NCBI RefSeq assembly: GCF_007565055.1
Contig: NC_044562.1
Coordinates: 52,090,250 to 52,154,249 of the forward strand
Length of the DNA: 64,000 nucleotides
Direction: 5' to 3'
Source of the DNA: Rhinopithecus roxellana
Taxonomy: Eukaryota; Chordata; Mammalia; Primates; Cercopithecidae
In this document: piece by piece, positions 13,040-23,742 of the stretch
How positions within the stretch are numbered: the first letter of the stretch is position 1
Layout: each line of letters starts with the position of its first letter
The notes under the pieces: generated by a model
What the model was told of the DNA's origin: nothing
Seen by the model: only the letters and a program-made list of their open reading frames with translations
Database searches by the model: none
Program-made: the position numbers and the translations under genes

Positions 13040-13259
13040 AAGAAAGTAAATTATCATAATGCCTTTCTCAGGCCAAAGTTACCATTTGGGGGCCAAAGAG
13101 CTTGTACCAAAGAGTATAAAAATACATCTATTATATTTGTGTTCTTAAATTACCAGATAGCAGCATCTTAACTAAAGAAAAAACAACAACAGCAAACAAA
13201 AAAACAAACAAAAGTTAAATGTAGCTTAGCTGCATTTAATAGACACAGTCTTATAATAT

Positions 13260-13391
13260 TTAGGGTTGTGCAAAAGTAATTGTGGTTTTTGCAATTTTAA
13301 TTGCAAAAGATACAGCTGACTGTATCTTCTGACTCTAAGACTACTGACAATTTTAATTGCAAAAACCACAATTACCTTTGCACCAACCTAA
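13260..13391. mobile_element. MADE1 (mariner-derived MITE) with inserted loop
   Basis: Terminal inverted repeats TTAGGGTTGTGCAAAAGTAA and the matching accaacctaa end identify the 80-bp palindromic MADE1 element at a TA target. It is 132 bp long because 39 bp (13309-13347) are inserted at the centre, flanked by a perfect 17-bp repeat (13292-13308 and 13348-13364). The arms can pair into a long hairpin. MADE1 copies are the known source of the miR-548 family. Confidence 0.9.
13272..13364 (+). ncRNA. Possible miR-548-like hairpin from MADE1
   Basis: The 5' arm 13272-13293 differs, as far as I recall, by about one base from mature miR-548d-5p-type sequences. The opposite arm (about 13354-13377) is complementary. 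The loop is unusually large because of the 39-bp insert, which may prevent normal processing. Expression is not shown by sequence. Confidence 0.25.
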
Positions 13392-13955
13392 CAAATATAC
13401 ACAAGAATAAAATGCAGTTGTATCTGCATATATTATATAAGCATCTCTAATATCAGGTTCCCAAAAGCCTATCAGTAGCTTTGTTCCTATTTTATTTCAT
13501 CAGTAGTAATATTAGTATTTATATTTTAACATAAATGATTGATGACATTATTCTTGCACCTTATCCTCAACATGTCAGAAACCAAATCCATAATAGTATT
13601 AAATCTTTCCCCCACCCAGATGATCTGGTTTCCATTAGTGGCACCAACAGACCCCTTCCTCCTTTCCATTCACACTGGAAGCCAATGAGTCATCCTCAAC
13701 TCACCCCAAGTCATGTCTCATACTGCAGACAAACCAATCTTTCAAAAGTGGAAATCCTTTATTGTCAATTCCTTGCTAGAAAAAAAGAGGGCAAAAAAGC
13801 TGATGCCTCTTTATTACATGCTAAATTAAGCACACTTCAATTTCCTGTGTTTTAAAACTATTCATTAGACATTAGACATCATAGTATATTAGACATCATA
13901 AATACCTTTAATTTGTACATATTGCATTCATATTGTTCCTATTATAAATTATGTT

Positions 13956-14271
13956 GTTTTTTTTTTTGTTTGTTTGTTTCTTTTTCTTTTTGAGTTGGAG
14001 TCTTGCTCTGTCACCCAGGCTGGAGTGCAGTGGTGCGATCTTGGCTCACTGCAACCTCCACTTCCTGGGTTCAAGCAATTCTCCTGCCTCAGCCTCCTGA
14101 GTAGCTGGGACTACAAACACATGCCACCACACCCAGGTAATTTTTGTATTTTTAGTAGAGACAGTGTTTCACCATGTTGGCCAGGATGGTCTCAATCTCC
14201 TGACTTCGTGTTCCACCTGCCTTGGCTTCCCAAAGTGCTGAGATTACAGGTGTGAGGCACCACACCTGACC
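13956..14271 (-). mobile_element. Alu SINE, antisense
   Basis: Poly(T) start and a full antisense Alu body. Perfect taaattatgtt target-site duplications lie at 13945-13955 and 14272-14282. Confidence 0.95.
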
Positions 14272-14289
14272 TAAATTATGTTTCTTATT

Positions 14290-14450
14290 AGCTAAACTTA
14301 ATGGCTACTAAGTGGCAGGCACTGTCTTTATGCTTCATATAATCTTAGATAACCTCAGGATAGATACTATTATATCTATTATATTTTATCCCTAAAACAA
14401 GTAAATCAAGATCACAAAATTAGGTAACAGATAAGGAGAATTCATTTCAG
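14290..14450 (-). repeat. MIR fragment
   Basis: It contains the MIR pattern aagtggcaggcactgtcttt...cttcatataatcttagataacctc...tactatt. It is strongly diverged. Confidence 0.6.
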
Positions 14451-14505
14451 CAAAGGTTGTGCTATGTCTGAAGTGACAGCAATAACCCCTAGAACAGCAG
14501 CGACT

Positions 14506-14542
14506 CAGCTGACTATATCTTCTGACTCTAAGACTAGTGGCA
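14506..14542 (+). repeat. Donor copy of the MADE1 insert
   Basis: These 37 bp match 13313-13349 with three mismatches (shared core tatcttctgactctaagact). The surrounding sequence is unique, so this site is the probable template for the insert in the MADE1 element. Confidence 0.7.
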
Positions 14543-14544
14543 TT

Positions 14545-15881
14545 AATAATTCCCTTCCGTCTGTCCTTTAACCTGAGTATAAATAACAATTTCACATGGA
14601 ATTAGTGTTGTCATTATCCAGAGGAATTAGGGGAGTTACTAGCAGAGGTCACAGAAATTCTTATTCCTTATAGTTTCTCTGAGTTATGACATAGTGAAAT
14701 GTTCCTGTTTGTAACTAATTTTCCTATTTCTTTGATGGCCATATCTAGATTTTCCCCAACAATTCTGATTCCAGACTCTCTGCCTATAACTCTTATTCAA
14801 AGGCATGGTTTAGGGGAACTGCTCTAGAAGGTAGTCTCAAAAAATTGTAAAGCTACATGTTGACATGACATTGTAAAGATTAGGATAGAAAGATATTAAT
14901 GGAAACAGAGTGAAAGGAAACCGTGGGTCCTTAGGTATTTTATCCTAAGTTATGGACTTATGATGCAAGGCTGGTGTTGCTCATGAAGGTATATAGCCAA
15001 TAAATTAGGAGAAAATAGAACCTAAAACGTTCTTTCAAATGGCCAGGCAATTGAAATGAACAAGAACAAGGAAGTATCCTCTCCTCTTTCTTTCATTAGC
15101 ACATCTCCTTTAATGCAAAAGGAAAGAACCAAGGTTTAATAAACCTTGTGATAGTAAAGGTTTGACAAGAACAGCAACCTTTGTTTTAGAAGATGAAAAT
15201 TTAATTACTTCTCTTGAAGTAAAACCCAAATATAAATGGAATTCTTTAACATATGTGCTCAATTAATCTATTTTAGATGAGATCAAATAATAAAAAAATT
15301 GATATTTCAATTTTCTCTGAGGAGAAAATATTAAAATAAGTTTAGGCACACTGAATGTAAGAATGTTGAAGAAATTCATTATATGTTGTGGAAGATTTAA
15401 TAAAACTTGGTTAATGAATAGAAAGGTGTTTCAAATCGTATACTTTTAATTTTGAAAAACAGTTCTGTCACAAAATTTTGATACGAAAGGTCTCTTGATA
15501 TACTTGGCATAAATAAATTAACTTGGATGGTTAATTAAATGTCAGATAACACACTAAGATGGCTAAGTATTTTATGGTGACTTTGGAAAATTCCAAAAGC
15601 AAAAGTTTGTCTCTTAAAAGTCAAGGGATTGTAATGCCAAAGCAAAGTCTCCAGGTCCTGAAAACATTCATCATTTTTCTCCTTGCAAAATGTCTCCAAA
15701 AGGAGACCATCCAAGAAAAATTATATAAACTTGAACTATAGCTTTTGTTTTCATAAATAAGACAAAAGTATTCCTAATTAAGAAATGAAAGATATGAATT
15801 TTCTAGGCTTTATATCTTAGGTTGCTCATTATTTTAGCTTCTCCAACCCAAGTCTATATTAATGTGCTTTTCTTTCTCCAG
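14545..15881. other. Intronic sequence upstream of first exon
   Basis: No repeat or exon is recognised apart from the acceptor at its 3' end. AT-rich. Confidence 0.5.
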
Positions 15882-15963
15882 GGAGATAAAGAAGCTGAAT
15901 TAGGGCTTCCCTTTTCCCCACTTTGTGATCGGAAGTCAACCATGGTGGCCCAGTCACAAATAG
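15882..15963 (+). CDS. PDE1A: PDE1A internal exon: end of catalytic domain (GDKEAELGLPFSP...)
   Basis: The 82-nt exon follows a pyrimidine-rich acceptor (tctttctccag, AG at 15880-15881) and ends at donor gtaata at 15964. In frame it reads GDKEAELGLPFSPLC, then DRKSTMVAQSQI plus the first base of a Gly codon. This is the helix that closes the PDE catalytic pocket. The second Gln of AQSQI (codon 15957-15959) corresponds to the invariant glutamine that hydrogen-bonds the purine ring in cyclic-nucleotide PDEs. An open frame runs through both splice sites, so the exon is defined by family match and splice phase (0 at the start, 1 at the end), not by stop codons. No disruption is seen. Assignment to PDE1 is certain; 1A over 1C rests on the following exons. 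Confidence 0.95.
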
Positions 15964-16888
15964 GTAATACTGATGATTTGTGGTGGTGGAAAGTGAGTGT
16001 GTGCTTGTCAGTTTTCAAATGTGTAAACCATGTTGTTCAAAGGGGTAACTTCCATGAAAACCTCACTCCATATTCATGACACATTTGATTTTTAAATGGA
16101 TCTATATGGTGCTGAATAAGAATTATTGAAGCATTTTCACAAAATGAATTCAATAAAGTAACAGTAAATGTAATTGTTATCATGGTTCTAATCCTTTTAC
16201 AAAATATAACACTGTCTTGTGTGGGAGACTATTTTATGTTGTTTTATTGCTGATTCCTGTTTTCTGTAATTTAATTCTTTAGATAGAGGTCAACTCAATG
16301 AAAATATTAGTGCACTTGTTCTATCACTAAGTTTCCGTGGTATGCTTAATATAGTAGTGCACATTTCATTTGGAAAAATTTTTTCTCATGATGTGAATAG
16401 ATTAACCAACAACAGGAAATTTGCAAAATGATAATGCTCCCAACCACATTCATTCTTATCATCTGTATTTGGGTTGGGGACTTCAAGTCCAGTTCATTAT
16501 TAAAACATATTATTGCTGTGTTGCATGACTCAAATACTTGTAATAATTATTCGCTGAGCCAGCATTTTTGTTACTGAACAATATGATCAATAAACACAAG
16601 GATCACTTCTTACCTGTGTAGTTATGCTGCGGCACCACCCATCACAAAGCTTTGGGGCAGTCAGCTGTCGGAAAGCTGCGTGCTCCAACCTTTTCCCCTT
16701 CCCATAACACAGGTGCCTATTCTTGCTTAGTAAGTGTAAATGTGGCAGGCTAAGGACCTGATTTGGCAAGCTAAGAATGGAAGTTTCTGAGGCTTGTTGC
16801 TGTAATATAAATTGCAGCCATGTTAGTAAAAGTGATGCTCCAGTTGACAGTCTACACATCTCAGGCATTTAAGAACATAGACAGAACT

Positions 16889-17171
16889 GGCCGGAAGCAG
16901 TGGCTCACGCCTGTATTCCCAGAACTTTGGGAGGCTGAGGCAGGTGGATCACGAGTCAGGAAATTGAGACCATCCTGACTAACAGGGTGAAACCCTATCT
17001 CTACAAAAAAATACAAAAGATTAGCCGGGCGTGGTGGTACGCGCCTGTAATCCCAGCTACTCAGGAGGTTGAGGCAGGAGAATCACTTGAACCCAGGAGG
17101 CAGAGGTTGCAGTTAGCCGAGATCGCGCCACTGCACTCCAGCCTGGGCGACAGAGTGAGACTCCTTCTCAC

Positions 17172-17198
<27 letters not shown>
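16889..17198 (+). mobile_element. Alu SINE, sense, with long A-tail
   Basis: Full Alu with a roughly 30-nt pure A tail (17172-17200). Target-site duplication aagaacataga lies at 16871-16881 and 17199-17209; the left copy has four extra bases before the Alu. The long uninterrupted tail suggests relative youth. Confidence 0.95.
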
Positions 17199-17204
<6 letters not shown>

Positions 17205-17209
17205 ATAGA

Positions 17210-18300
17210 ACTTAAAATAGTACCCTGGGTGGTCAGTTAACACTGATTTAACATAAAGGCATCCATTAAAACTATTGAAGCTTTATTAAATTAAAAATGT
17301 GTCTTATTATACACTATAAGTAATCCAGTTACTTGAAATGTGAATTACTTTTATCCAAGCATCGGATGGACAATCTTTAAATGTGCATACTGTATAGGAC
17401 ATTATCCACTTAAAAAGCCCCCCTCCAGCTATTCTTCTTTATTCAGGTGGTAGTCCATTGCTCTCAGATGTGTTTCCAACAATAAATTCTTGACTTGAGG
17501 CACCCACAGCTGTCCTGGGATCTGGGATATTGTCATGTACACAGACGTTAGAATAGGTTGTTGTCTCTTCCTCTGCCTAAACACGGGATGGAAGATGCTT
17601 CCAGAGGACAATGCCCTTTTCTGTGTGTGTCATTTTCTATCTTGATGAGTACTTTAAATGTGAAAGTCTTCACTCAATGCTGACATCTCAAAGTGGTGGG
17701 ATTAATGCTGTCTCCCAGAGATGTTACTTTTCTCTTCACTGATTTGACAGAACACACCCACATGCTGTGAACTAACACTTTACATCCAGAGAATAATAAA
17801 CAGCAATTTGAAATATTAACACACTGGCAGAAAGCTCTGACTGATATAGTAAGAAACAAAAAGTAATTGTCGTCCTGTTACCTGAGAAAAACCTTCAATT
17901 ATTTAATTTCTTTGGAGCTTAGATATGATTTCTTGTTAATAAATAATGAAATCCAAAATGTACATGATGTGCTTTCAAAAAGGATAATGATCCTTGTTGT
18001 TGAGAGGAAACTATAGTCACTATCATTGGATCTAAATTTATTGTTAGCAATAGTGTATTATTTAAGGCTGAATAGTAAATAGAAAAGTCAATATACTTGA
18101 GTTAACAAGCTTAAATTGCGTCACTTCCATGACTTCAAGTACCATTTTATAGAGCAGTTGAACCCCATCTCTAAAGATTGTTATTAGATTAAAACAATAC
18201 AAAGGGTAAGCAGAACCAATATTTTAGTTGATACTCGCTATCCCAGGATTGTCAGAGGCTCTTCATTATTTCTGATTTCAGAATTCAGGAAATTGTAACA
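17210..18300. other. Intronic sequence
   Basis: Unique AT-rich intron between the first two PDE1A exons of the window. No repeat is recognised. Confidence 0.5.
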
Positions 18301-18308
18301 CTTGAATT

Positions 18309-18328
18309 TCTCTCTCTCTCTCTCTCTC
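18309..18328 (+). repeat. (TC)n microsatellite in splice acceptor region
   Basis: Ten TC units end about 17 nt before the AG of the second exon, so the repeat forms the distal part of the polypyrimidine zone. Confidence 0.85.
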
Positions 18329-18345
18329 CATTTTGGCTTTTGTAG

Positions 18346-18466
18346 GTTTCATCGATTTCATAGTAGAGCCAACATTTTCTCTTCTGACAGACTCAACAGA
18401 GAAAATTGTTATTCCTCTTATAGAGGAAGCCTCAAAAGCCGAAACGTCTTCCTATGTGGCAAGCGG
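18346..18466 (+). CDS. PDE1A: PDE1A internal exon (FIDFIVEPTFSLLTDSTEK...)
   Basis: The 121-nt exon begins after acceptor ttttgtag (AG 18344-18345) and ends before donor gtatga at 18467. It enters in phase 1, completes the Gly codon, and reads FIDFIVEPTFSLLTDSTEK, then IVIPLIEEASKAETSSYVAS and two bases of the next codon. The first Phe (18348-18350) corresponds to the hydrophobic-clamp phenylalanine that stacks on the purine, so the intron separates the invariant Gln from its partner Phe. The residue spanning the junction to the next exon is Gly (GG + C); I recall Ser in human. A (TC)n run at 18309-18328 lies within the acceptor's pyrimidine-rich zone. Confidence 0.95.
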
Positions 18467-18854
18467 GTATGATATTATCTTTTTTGCATCACTTTTCATC
18501 TTTGTGCTGTTTAGTAACCTTTTCCTTAATGATTATCTATATTTCTCACATCTAGGCAGAGAATTCTCACATGAATTATTAGGGAGTATTGCCACCTAGT
18601 GGCTTTATATTATAGTGCATCTGCCTTTGAGAACTGAAGTTTAATACACAAAATATAAAATACTAAGGTGTGTACTAAGGAGAATCCAGTGTGGGGTGGG
18701 AGAGAAAGGAGGTGAGCAGCTGCCACGTGCTCAGAACTTGTACTGAGCATCTACTACCCTGCTTTTCTAGTAGGTTTTGTAAAGGTTTTCAGGTTTTCCT
18801 CGTTCACTCCATATCCTGATGGTGTTTTTTGGTTTGTTTGGTTGTTACTGTTAG

Positions 18855-19042
18855 CTCAACCACCATTGTGGGGTTACACATTGCTGATGCACTAAGACGA
18901 CCAAATGCAAAAGGTTCCATGAGCGATGGGTCCTATTCCCCAGACTACTCCCTTGCAGCAGTGGACCTGAAGAGCTTCAAGAACAACCTGGTGGACATCA
19001 TTCAGCAGAACAAAGAGAGGTGGAAAGAGTTAGCTGCACAAG
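18855..19042 (+). CDS. PDE1A: PDE1A internal exon: C-terminal tail common to both isoforms
   Basis: The 188-nt exon sits between acceptor gttactgttag (AG 18853-18854) and donor gtagtg (19043). It reads STTIVGLHIADALRRPNAKG, then SMSDGSYSPDYSLAAVDLKS, then FKNNLVDIIQQNKERWKELAAQ, and leaves one base (G) for the next codon. This is the hydrophilic tail after the catalytic core. It contains Ser-rich stretches (SMSDGSYSPDYS) that could be phosphorylated, though that is inference. Because it ends in phase 1, both terminal exons found downstream can be joined without a shift. RRPNAKG differs from the human RRSNTKG I recall. If the donor were skipped, the frame would continue for 20 more residues to a TGA at 19102-19104. 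Confidence 0.95.
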
Positions 19043-19104
19043 GTAGTGTTGTTTATGAGGCTTTACTGCCATCTCTCTCTGTCTTCACTTCTCTAAGAGT
19101 TTGA

Positions 19105-19960
19105 ATTATTTCTTCTAGATTTCTTCTCCTATAGAATGTGTAAGACCTTGATGGCATTTGGAATTTGGCTACTCTTTGATTATGCATGAGAAAGTTGGCT
19201 CATTTATTAGATAAAAAGAGGTTCTGGTTTGTTTGTGCCACATGGGCTGCAGATATGTGCGTCAGTGGGTGGTGGCAAACTAGATACTGAAAGATGAGAT
19301 AATGAAATGGTGACAAAACTTTGTGGTACAATATAGACTCCTGTGCTTTCGTAGAGGTGCTTTCCAGCCTGGATTTTACTTGGCAAGTGGCTTTTGTGTT
19401 GCATTAAAGGTGTTATCACTTCATGTCAGAGACTTAGGTGTGTTTTTTTCTGTTTCGCTAAGTTGCTTTTTTGACTCAGAATTTTGACAAGAATTGGGGA
19501 AATCGTTAGTAATCAACCACCACAGAAATCGAATGGGAAGGTAGCTCTAGTTATTTCTGACATATTAGCTGCTTCAAATTAATTAGTCCATTTAGTAGGT
19601 TTGTAAGTCGGTATCCAAACAGTTATTATCTTTCGTGCAGGAATTAGCTTTTATATCCAGATCATTCCCATTCCCACACTCATTCCCACAGCTCCGTCTC
19701 CCTCATAAACTACACTCCCTGCACAATGGCCTCTTGGAAGTTTAAAATACTCCAGGGTCTTTGTAGTTATTTTTTCAGCCAGAAATTTTTTTCCTTGTGC
19801 TTTTTGCAGCTTTAAGATACTCAGGAATAAACTTATTTTTCTTAAAATGGATAATATAACATCAAAATAGAGTGTTAAATCATATTTATAGTCAGAAGAA
19901 CACAATATTGAAAAGTTTTCAATTATTCCAAAAGTCAACCATAAACATAACATGTTTCCA
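19105..19960. other. Start of the long PDE1A intron
   Basis: No coding or repeat signal recognised. Short minus-strand ORFs at 19207-19419 and 19651-19953 have no recognisable content. Confidence 0.5.
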
Positions 19961-19964
19961 GTGA

Positions 19965-20212
19965 AAATTCCAATATATTTTTCATGGAATTTAACAAATT
20001 GATCCTAAAATCTATATAGTATTGCAAATAGCTAAGAATAGTCAAGACAATCCTGAAGGATAATAAAGGAGGAGCACTTGCCGTATATCAAAATTTACTC
20101 TTATACTGAAGTAATAAAGTCAGTGTGACTGTGATACAGAGATAATAAGATGGGCCTCAGGAACAGATCAGAGAGCCAGAAATAACACATTAATTTCTGC
20201 AGAACTTGACAG
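19965..20212 (+). repeat. Old L1M ORF2 fragment, sense
   Basis: The stretch ttgatcctaaaatctatata...caagacaatcctgaaggataa...gtaataaagtcagtgtgac follows the L1 ORF2 template at high divergence. Confidence 0.65.
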
Positions 20213-20249
20213 ATGACAGATGCACACATTCATATATTCAATATTTTAT

Positions 20250-21250
20250 ATATTCTCACATATTTGACATTATGATGTTCTTCATTTCTTCCTGTGTGTC
20301 TGAACTACTATTTGCTGTCATTTCTCTTCACACTGGAGTATTTCCTTAACTATTTTCTTATAACACAGTTATGCTGACAATTAGATTTTCTTAGTCTGGG
20401 AATGTCTGTATCTTACTTTTATTTATGAATAATTTTACTTGATTTAGAATTGTTGAATGATTTTTTTTTTTTCTGTTAGCACTTTCAATGTGTCATTCTA
20501 TTGCCTCTGGCTTCCATAGTTTCTGATACAATGTTGGCCAAAAATAGATTGTATTGTTGCTTCCTTGTATGTACTGAGTCTTATTTTTTTCTTTCTGTTT
20601 TCTAGACTTTATTTTGACTTTCAGCAATTCGATGATGATATATCTAGGTTTTTTTTTTTTTTTCAATATTCTACTTAGTGTTCATTGAGCTTCTTAAATC
20701 TATACATTAATAATTTGCATCAAATTTGGGAAGCTTTCTGCCATTTTGTTCAATGTTTTTCTTCTGCCTCTTTTTCTCTGTTCTCTCATTCTGAAGATCC
20801 TGTTATGCATAACTTAGGATTCTGGAAATTGTCCCGGATGCTCTGGATCTCTGTGAATTTCTTTAATTGTCCTTCCTTCCTTCCTTCCTTCCTTCCTTCC
20901 TTCCTTCCTTCCTTCCTTCCTTCCTTCCTTCCTTTCTTCCTTCTTTCCTTCCTTCCTTCCTTCCTTCCTTCTTCATTCATTTTTGATTGGCTGTTTTCTA
21001 ATGATTTATCTTCAAGTTTACTGTTTCTTTCTCTGCCACCTCAATCCTACTGTTGATTTCACTGAATTAACTTTTTATCTCAGCTACTTTTTTTCAATTT
21101 TATTATTTTCATTTGCTTATTTTTTATAATGGCTGTTTCTCTGTTGATATTTTATATTTTCATTCATTATTAGCATATTTTCCTTTAATTCTTCAAAATT
21201 ATTTTCTTTAATTTTAAAAACATATTTAAAAAACTTGTCTTGAATTTTTT
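20250..21250 (-). repeat. Old L1M 5' region, antisense, containing a (TTCC)n array
   Basis: The antisense text (tttctgatacaatgttggcc, ctggatctctgtgaatttct and neighbours) resembles old L1M ORF1/5' sequence. The family call is tentative. It hosts the tetranucleotide array listed separately. Confidence 0.45.
20868..20970 (+). repeat. (TTCC)n microsatellite
   Basis: About 25 tandem TTCC units with a few TTTC variants. The minus-strand reading is (GGAA)n. The LPSF- and GRKE-repeat ORFs at this place are translations of the array only. Confidence 0.95.
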
Positions 21251-21769
21251 GAGATCAATTTTAAAGCTGACTATAAATGGCCTCTCTATGGCTCTCTAAT
21301 TTCTAGGATTTTTCTATGAAATCCTGCTGGTTTACCATTTACCCCAACTTGCACCCCAACCTTGGGCTGGCAAAGCTTGGGACTTTTCCCATCTAGTCTA
21401 AGCAGATTCACCATTTTATGTTCAAGAAACCAGAATTACTTGCGTCTTTCCCATTCCAAGTTGATTCTACCACATCTGGCAGGAAGGTTGGCTTTTGCTT
21501 CTATTCCCATGTCAGAGTTGGAGAGGAAGATGGAGGAGTGGGAGTAACTTCAGGCAGGGAGGTCACAGGCTCCTGCTATTTTTACCTGAATGTCCAAGAA
21601 TATTTCAAGAATAAACGTTTCTCAAATTATTATGTCCCTTTGATTGATTTCCAGAGTCATTGAACAGTTGTTTTTATTAATGCTGTCCAGTTTTATACTC
21701 TTTTTTTAAGAAGAGAAAATACTCGACTTCTTTACATCACTATAGCAGGAAGTCTTCCTCTTCACCATA

Positions 21770-21885
21770 GGTTTTAAGAGAATTAAATGAATTTATTAAT
21801 ATAATTTGCTTAGAAGTGTCTAGAGTACTAAGTGCTATATGAGTTTGCTGTTATTACTATAACTATTATTTATTATGTTTCTGCC
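21770..21885 (+). repeat. MIR fragment
   Basis: The order gagaattaaatgaatttatt...cttagaagtgtctagagtact...gttattactataac matches the 3' half of MIR. Confidence 0.55.
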
Positions 21886-22029
21886 ATGTGTTCTAGAAAT
21901 AAGGGTTATAGGGCTACTATATAGTAACTAGGGGTCTCCCTAATGCTGAATTCTAAATCCAGCAAAACTATTCAGAAATAAAGACAATTAAAGACATTAC
22001 CAGATTAAGAAAATTGAATTACTATGGAA

Positions 22030-22740
22030 ATTGGGGATACTTTCTGTATAATAAGCCGGTAAGGAAAAGCTTCACTGAGGAAGAAATAATTTAAATAAAT
22101 ACACAACAGAGGTTAGAAAGAGAACCATAGAGAGGTCTGGGAGGGTTGGGGGGGTAACAAATTTTTAAACAAAGGGACTGGCTAGCACATTATCTAGGAG
22201 ACTGAGCTTGCCTGACATGCCAGAAACAATAAGAAGGGCAGTGAAGCAGGAAGAAACTGAACAAGTAGGAATAATGTAGGCAATGTGATGGGTGGGCAAT
22301 GTGGTGCCTGACCTTTGGTTTTGGCCCAAGAAAGACAGGAAACCAAATGTAGAGTTTTGAGGAAAAAAAGTTGATTGATATGAACTGAGGTTTCAAAAGG
22401 ATTACTCTGCTACAGAATGGAAAATATTCTTTTGTTTGAGTAGTAAAAATAGAAACAAGGAGATCAGAAAGAAGGCTGTTTTTCATAACCCAGGAGAAGC
22501 ATGGGAGCTTAGACCAGGTAGTAATAATGGTTGAGAGGGTGTATAATTTCTGGATACATAAAGACTGTGGCTTAAACCAGTATGCATGAGTAGAAGGAGG
22601 GTAAGCAAAAAGAGATTGGATTCTGGATATCCAGGTATTTTGAAAGCTGAACTGATAGGATTTGTTATCAGATTAGATGTAGGAAACAAAGTAAAGAGAA
22701 GAATCAAGAATGATGCCAGGTTTTTTGGTTTTCTTACACA
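22030..22740 (+). repeat. Probable ancient mammalian repeat, family not identified
   Basis: The series cattatctaggagactgagc...ggtttcaaaaggattactct...gaactgataggatttgttat...agaatcaagaatgatgccag has the character of a known mammalian-wide repeat whose name I cannot give. No coding potential. Confidence 0.45.
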
Positions 22741-22779
22741 TTATTTGTATATAGGTAAAATTATATAATCATTTCATGG

Positions 22780-23056
22780 AACAATTTGGCACTCTGTAGG
22801 AAATTTAAAGATGCATATGCATCTTTACTTCTTGACAATTTTACCTCTGTATTTTTACCCCAGAGAGACTTTTGTGCATATGCCTCAAAGATATGTCTAA
22901 AATATTCATAGCAGCATTGTTCATGAGTGCAAAATAAAGTGGAAAAAACAGTAAAATTGATTTATAAACTATAGTATGTACATATTATGAAACAGCATAA
23001 AACTGTTAAAATTTAACTAATCACCAACAGGAATGAAGGACACAGTGTTGCACAAA
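22780..23056 (+). repeat. Old L1M 3' fragment, sense, split by younger L1
   Basis: ORF2 end pattern (atagcagcattgttcatgag, then tataaactatagtatgtaca). The sequence resumes after the inserted L1 at 28680-28790. Confidence 0.65.
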
Positions 23057-23742
23057 ATAAGCAAATTGCTGGGCTTTAGTAGACGGTTTTCCTCTGACAG
23101 TGCGAAGGAGTCTGGGAGGTTTGGACTAAGCAAAATTCACCACAATGCAGCAAAGCAGCTGTACCCAGCCTGCTTCTCTAGGTTCCTCCTCACTGGGTGG
23201 GGCATCTCTGCAGGAAATCCAGCAGCTCCAGTCAGGGGCTTACAGACAGGACTCTCAATTCCCTGGGACAGAGCACCTGAGGGGAGAGGAGAGTGCAGTT
23301 GCAGGTTCCGCGGATTTAATCTTTCCTGTCTGCCGGCTCTGAAGAGAGAAGCTGACCCTAACAAGGGCGACTGTCTCAGCACAGTGCACCAGCTCTCCTA
23401 ACGGACAGACTGCTTCCTCAAGCAGGTTCCTGACCTTGTGCCTCTTGACTGGGAGAGACCTCCCAACAGAGGTCAACAGACACCTCATCTAGGAGAGCTG
23501 AAGCTTCCAGAGGAAGAAGCAGACAGCAATCTTTGATGTTCTGCAACCTCCATTGGTGACAGGGTCTGGAGTGGACCCCCATCAAACTGCAGCAGACCTG
23601 CAGAAGAGTGATCTAACTGTTAGAAGAAAAAACTAACAAACAGAAAGCAACAATAACAAAAGCATCAACAAAAAAGACCTCCCACAAAACCCCATCCAAA
23701 GGTTATCAGCCTCAAAGATCAAAGGTAGACAAATCCATGAAG

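Noticed and set aside
13974..14255. 93-codon ORF resembling a common human 'protein' with CWPGWSQSPD
   Set aside because: Antisense Alu text that appears in many false protein predictions.
20868..20970. Regular array considered as CRISPR-like
   Set aside because: Units are 4 bp with no spacers; a simple microsatellite in a vertebrate genome.
20685..21056. Long ORF rich in LPSF repeats (and its minus-strand GRKE shadow)
   Set aside because: It is translation of the (TTCC)n microsatellite and nearby T-rich DNA.
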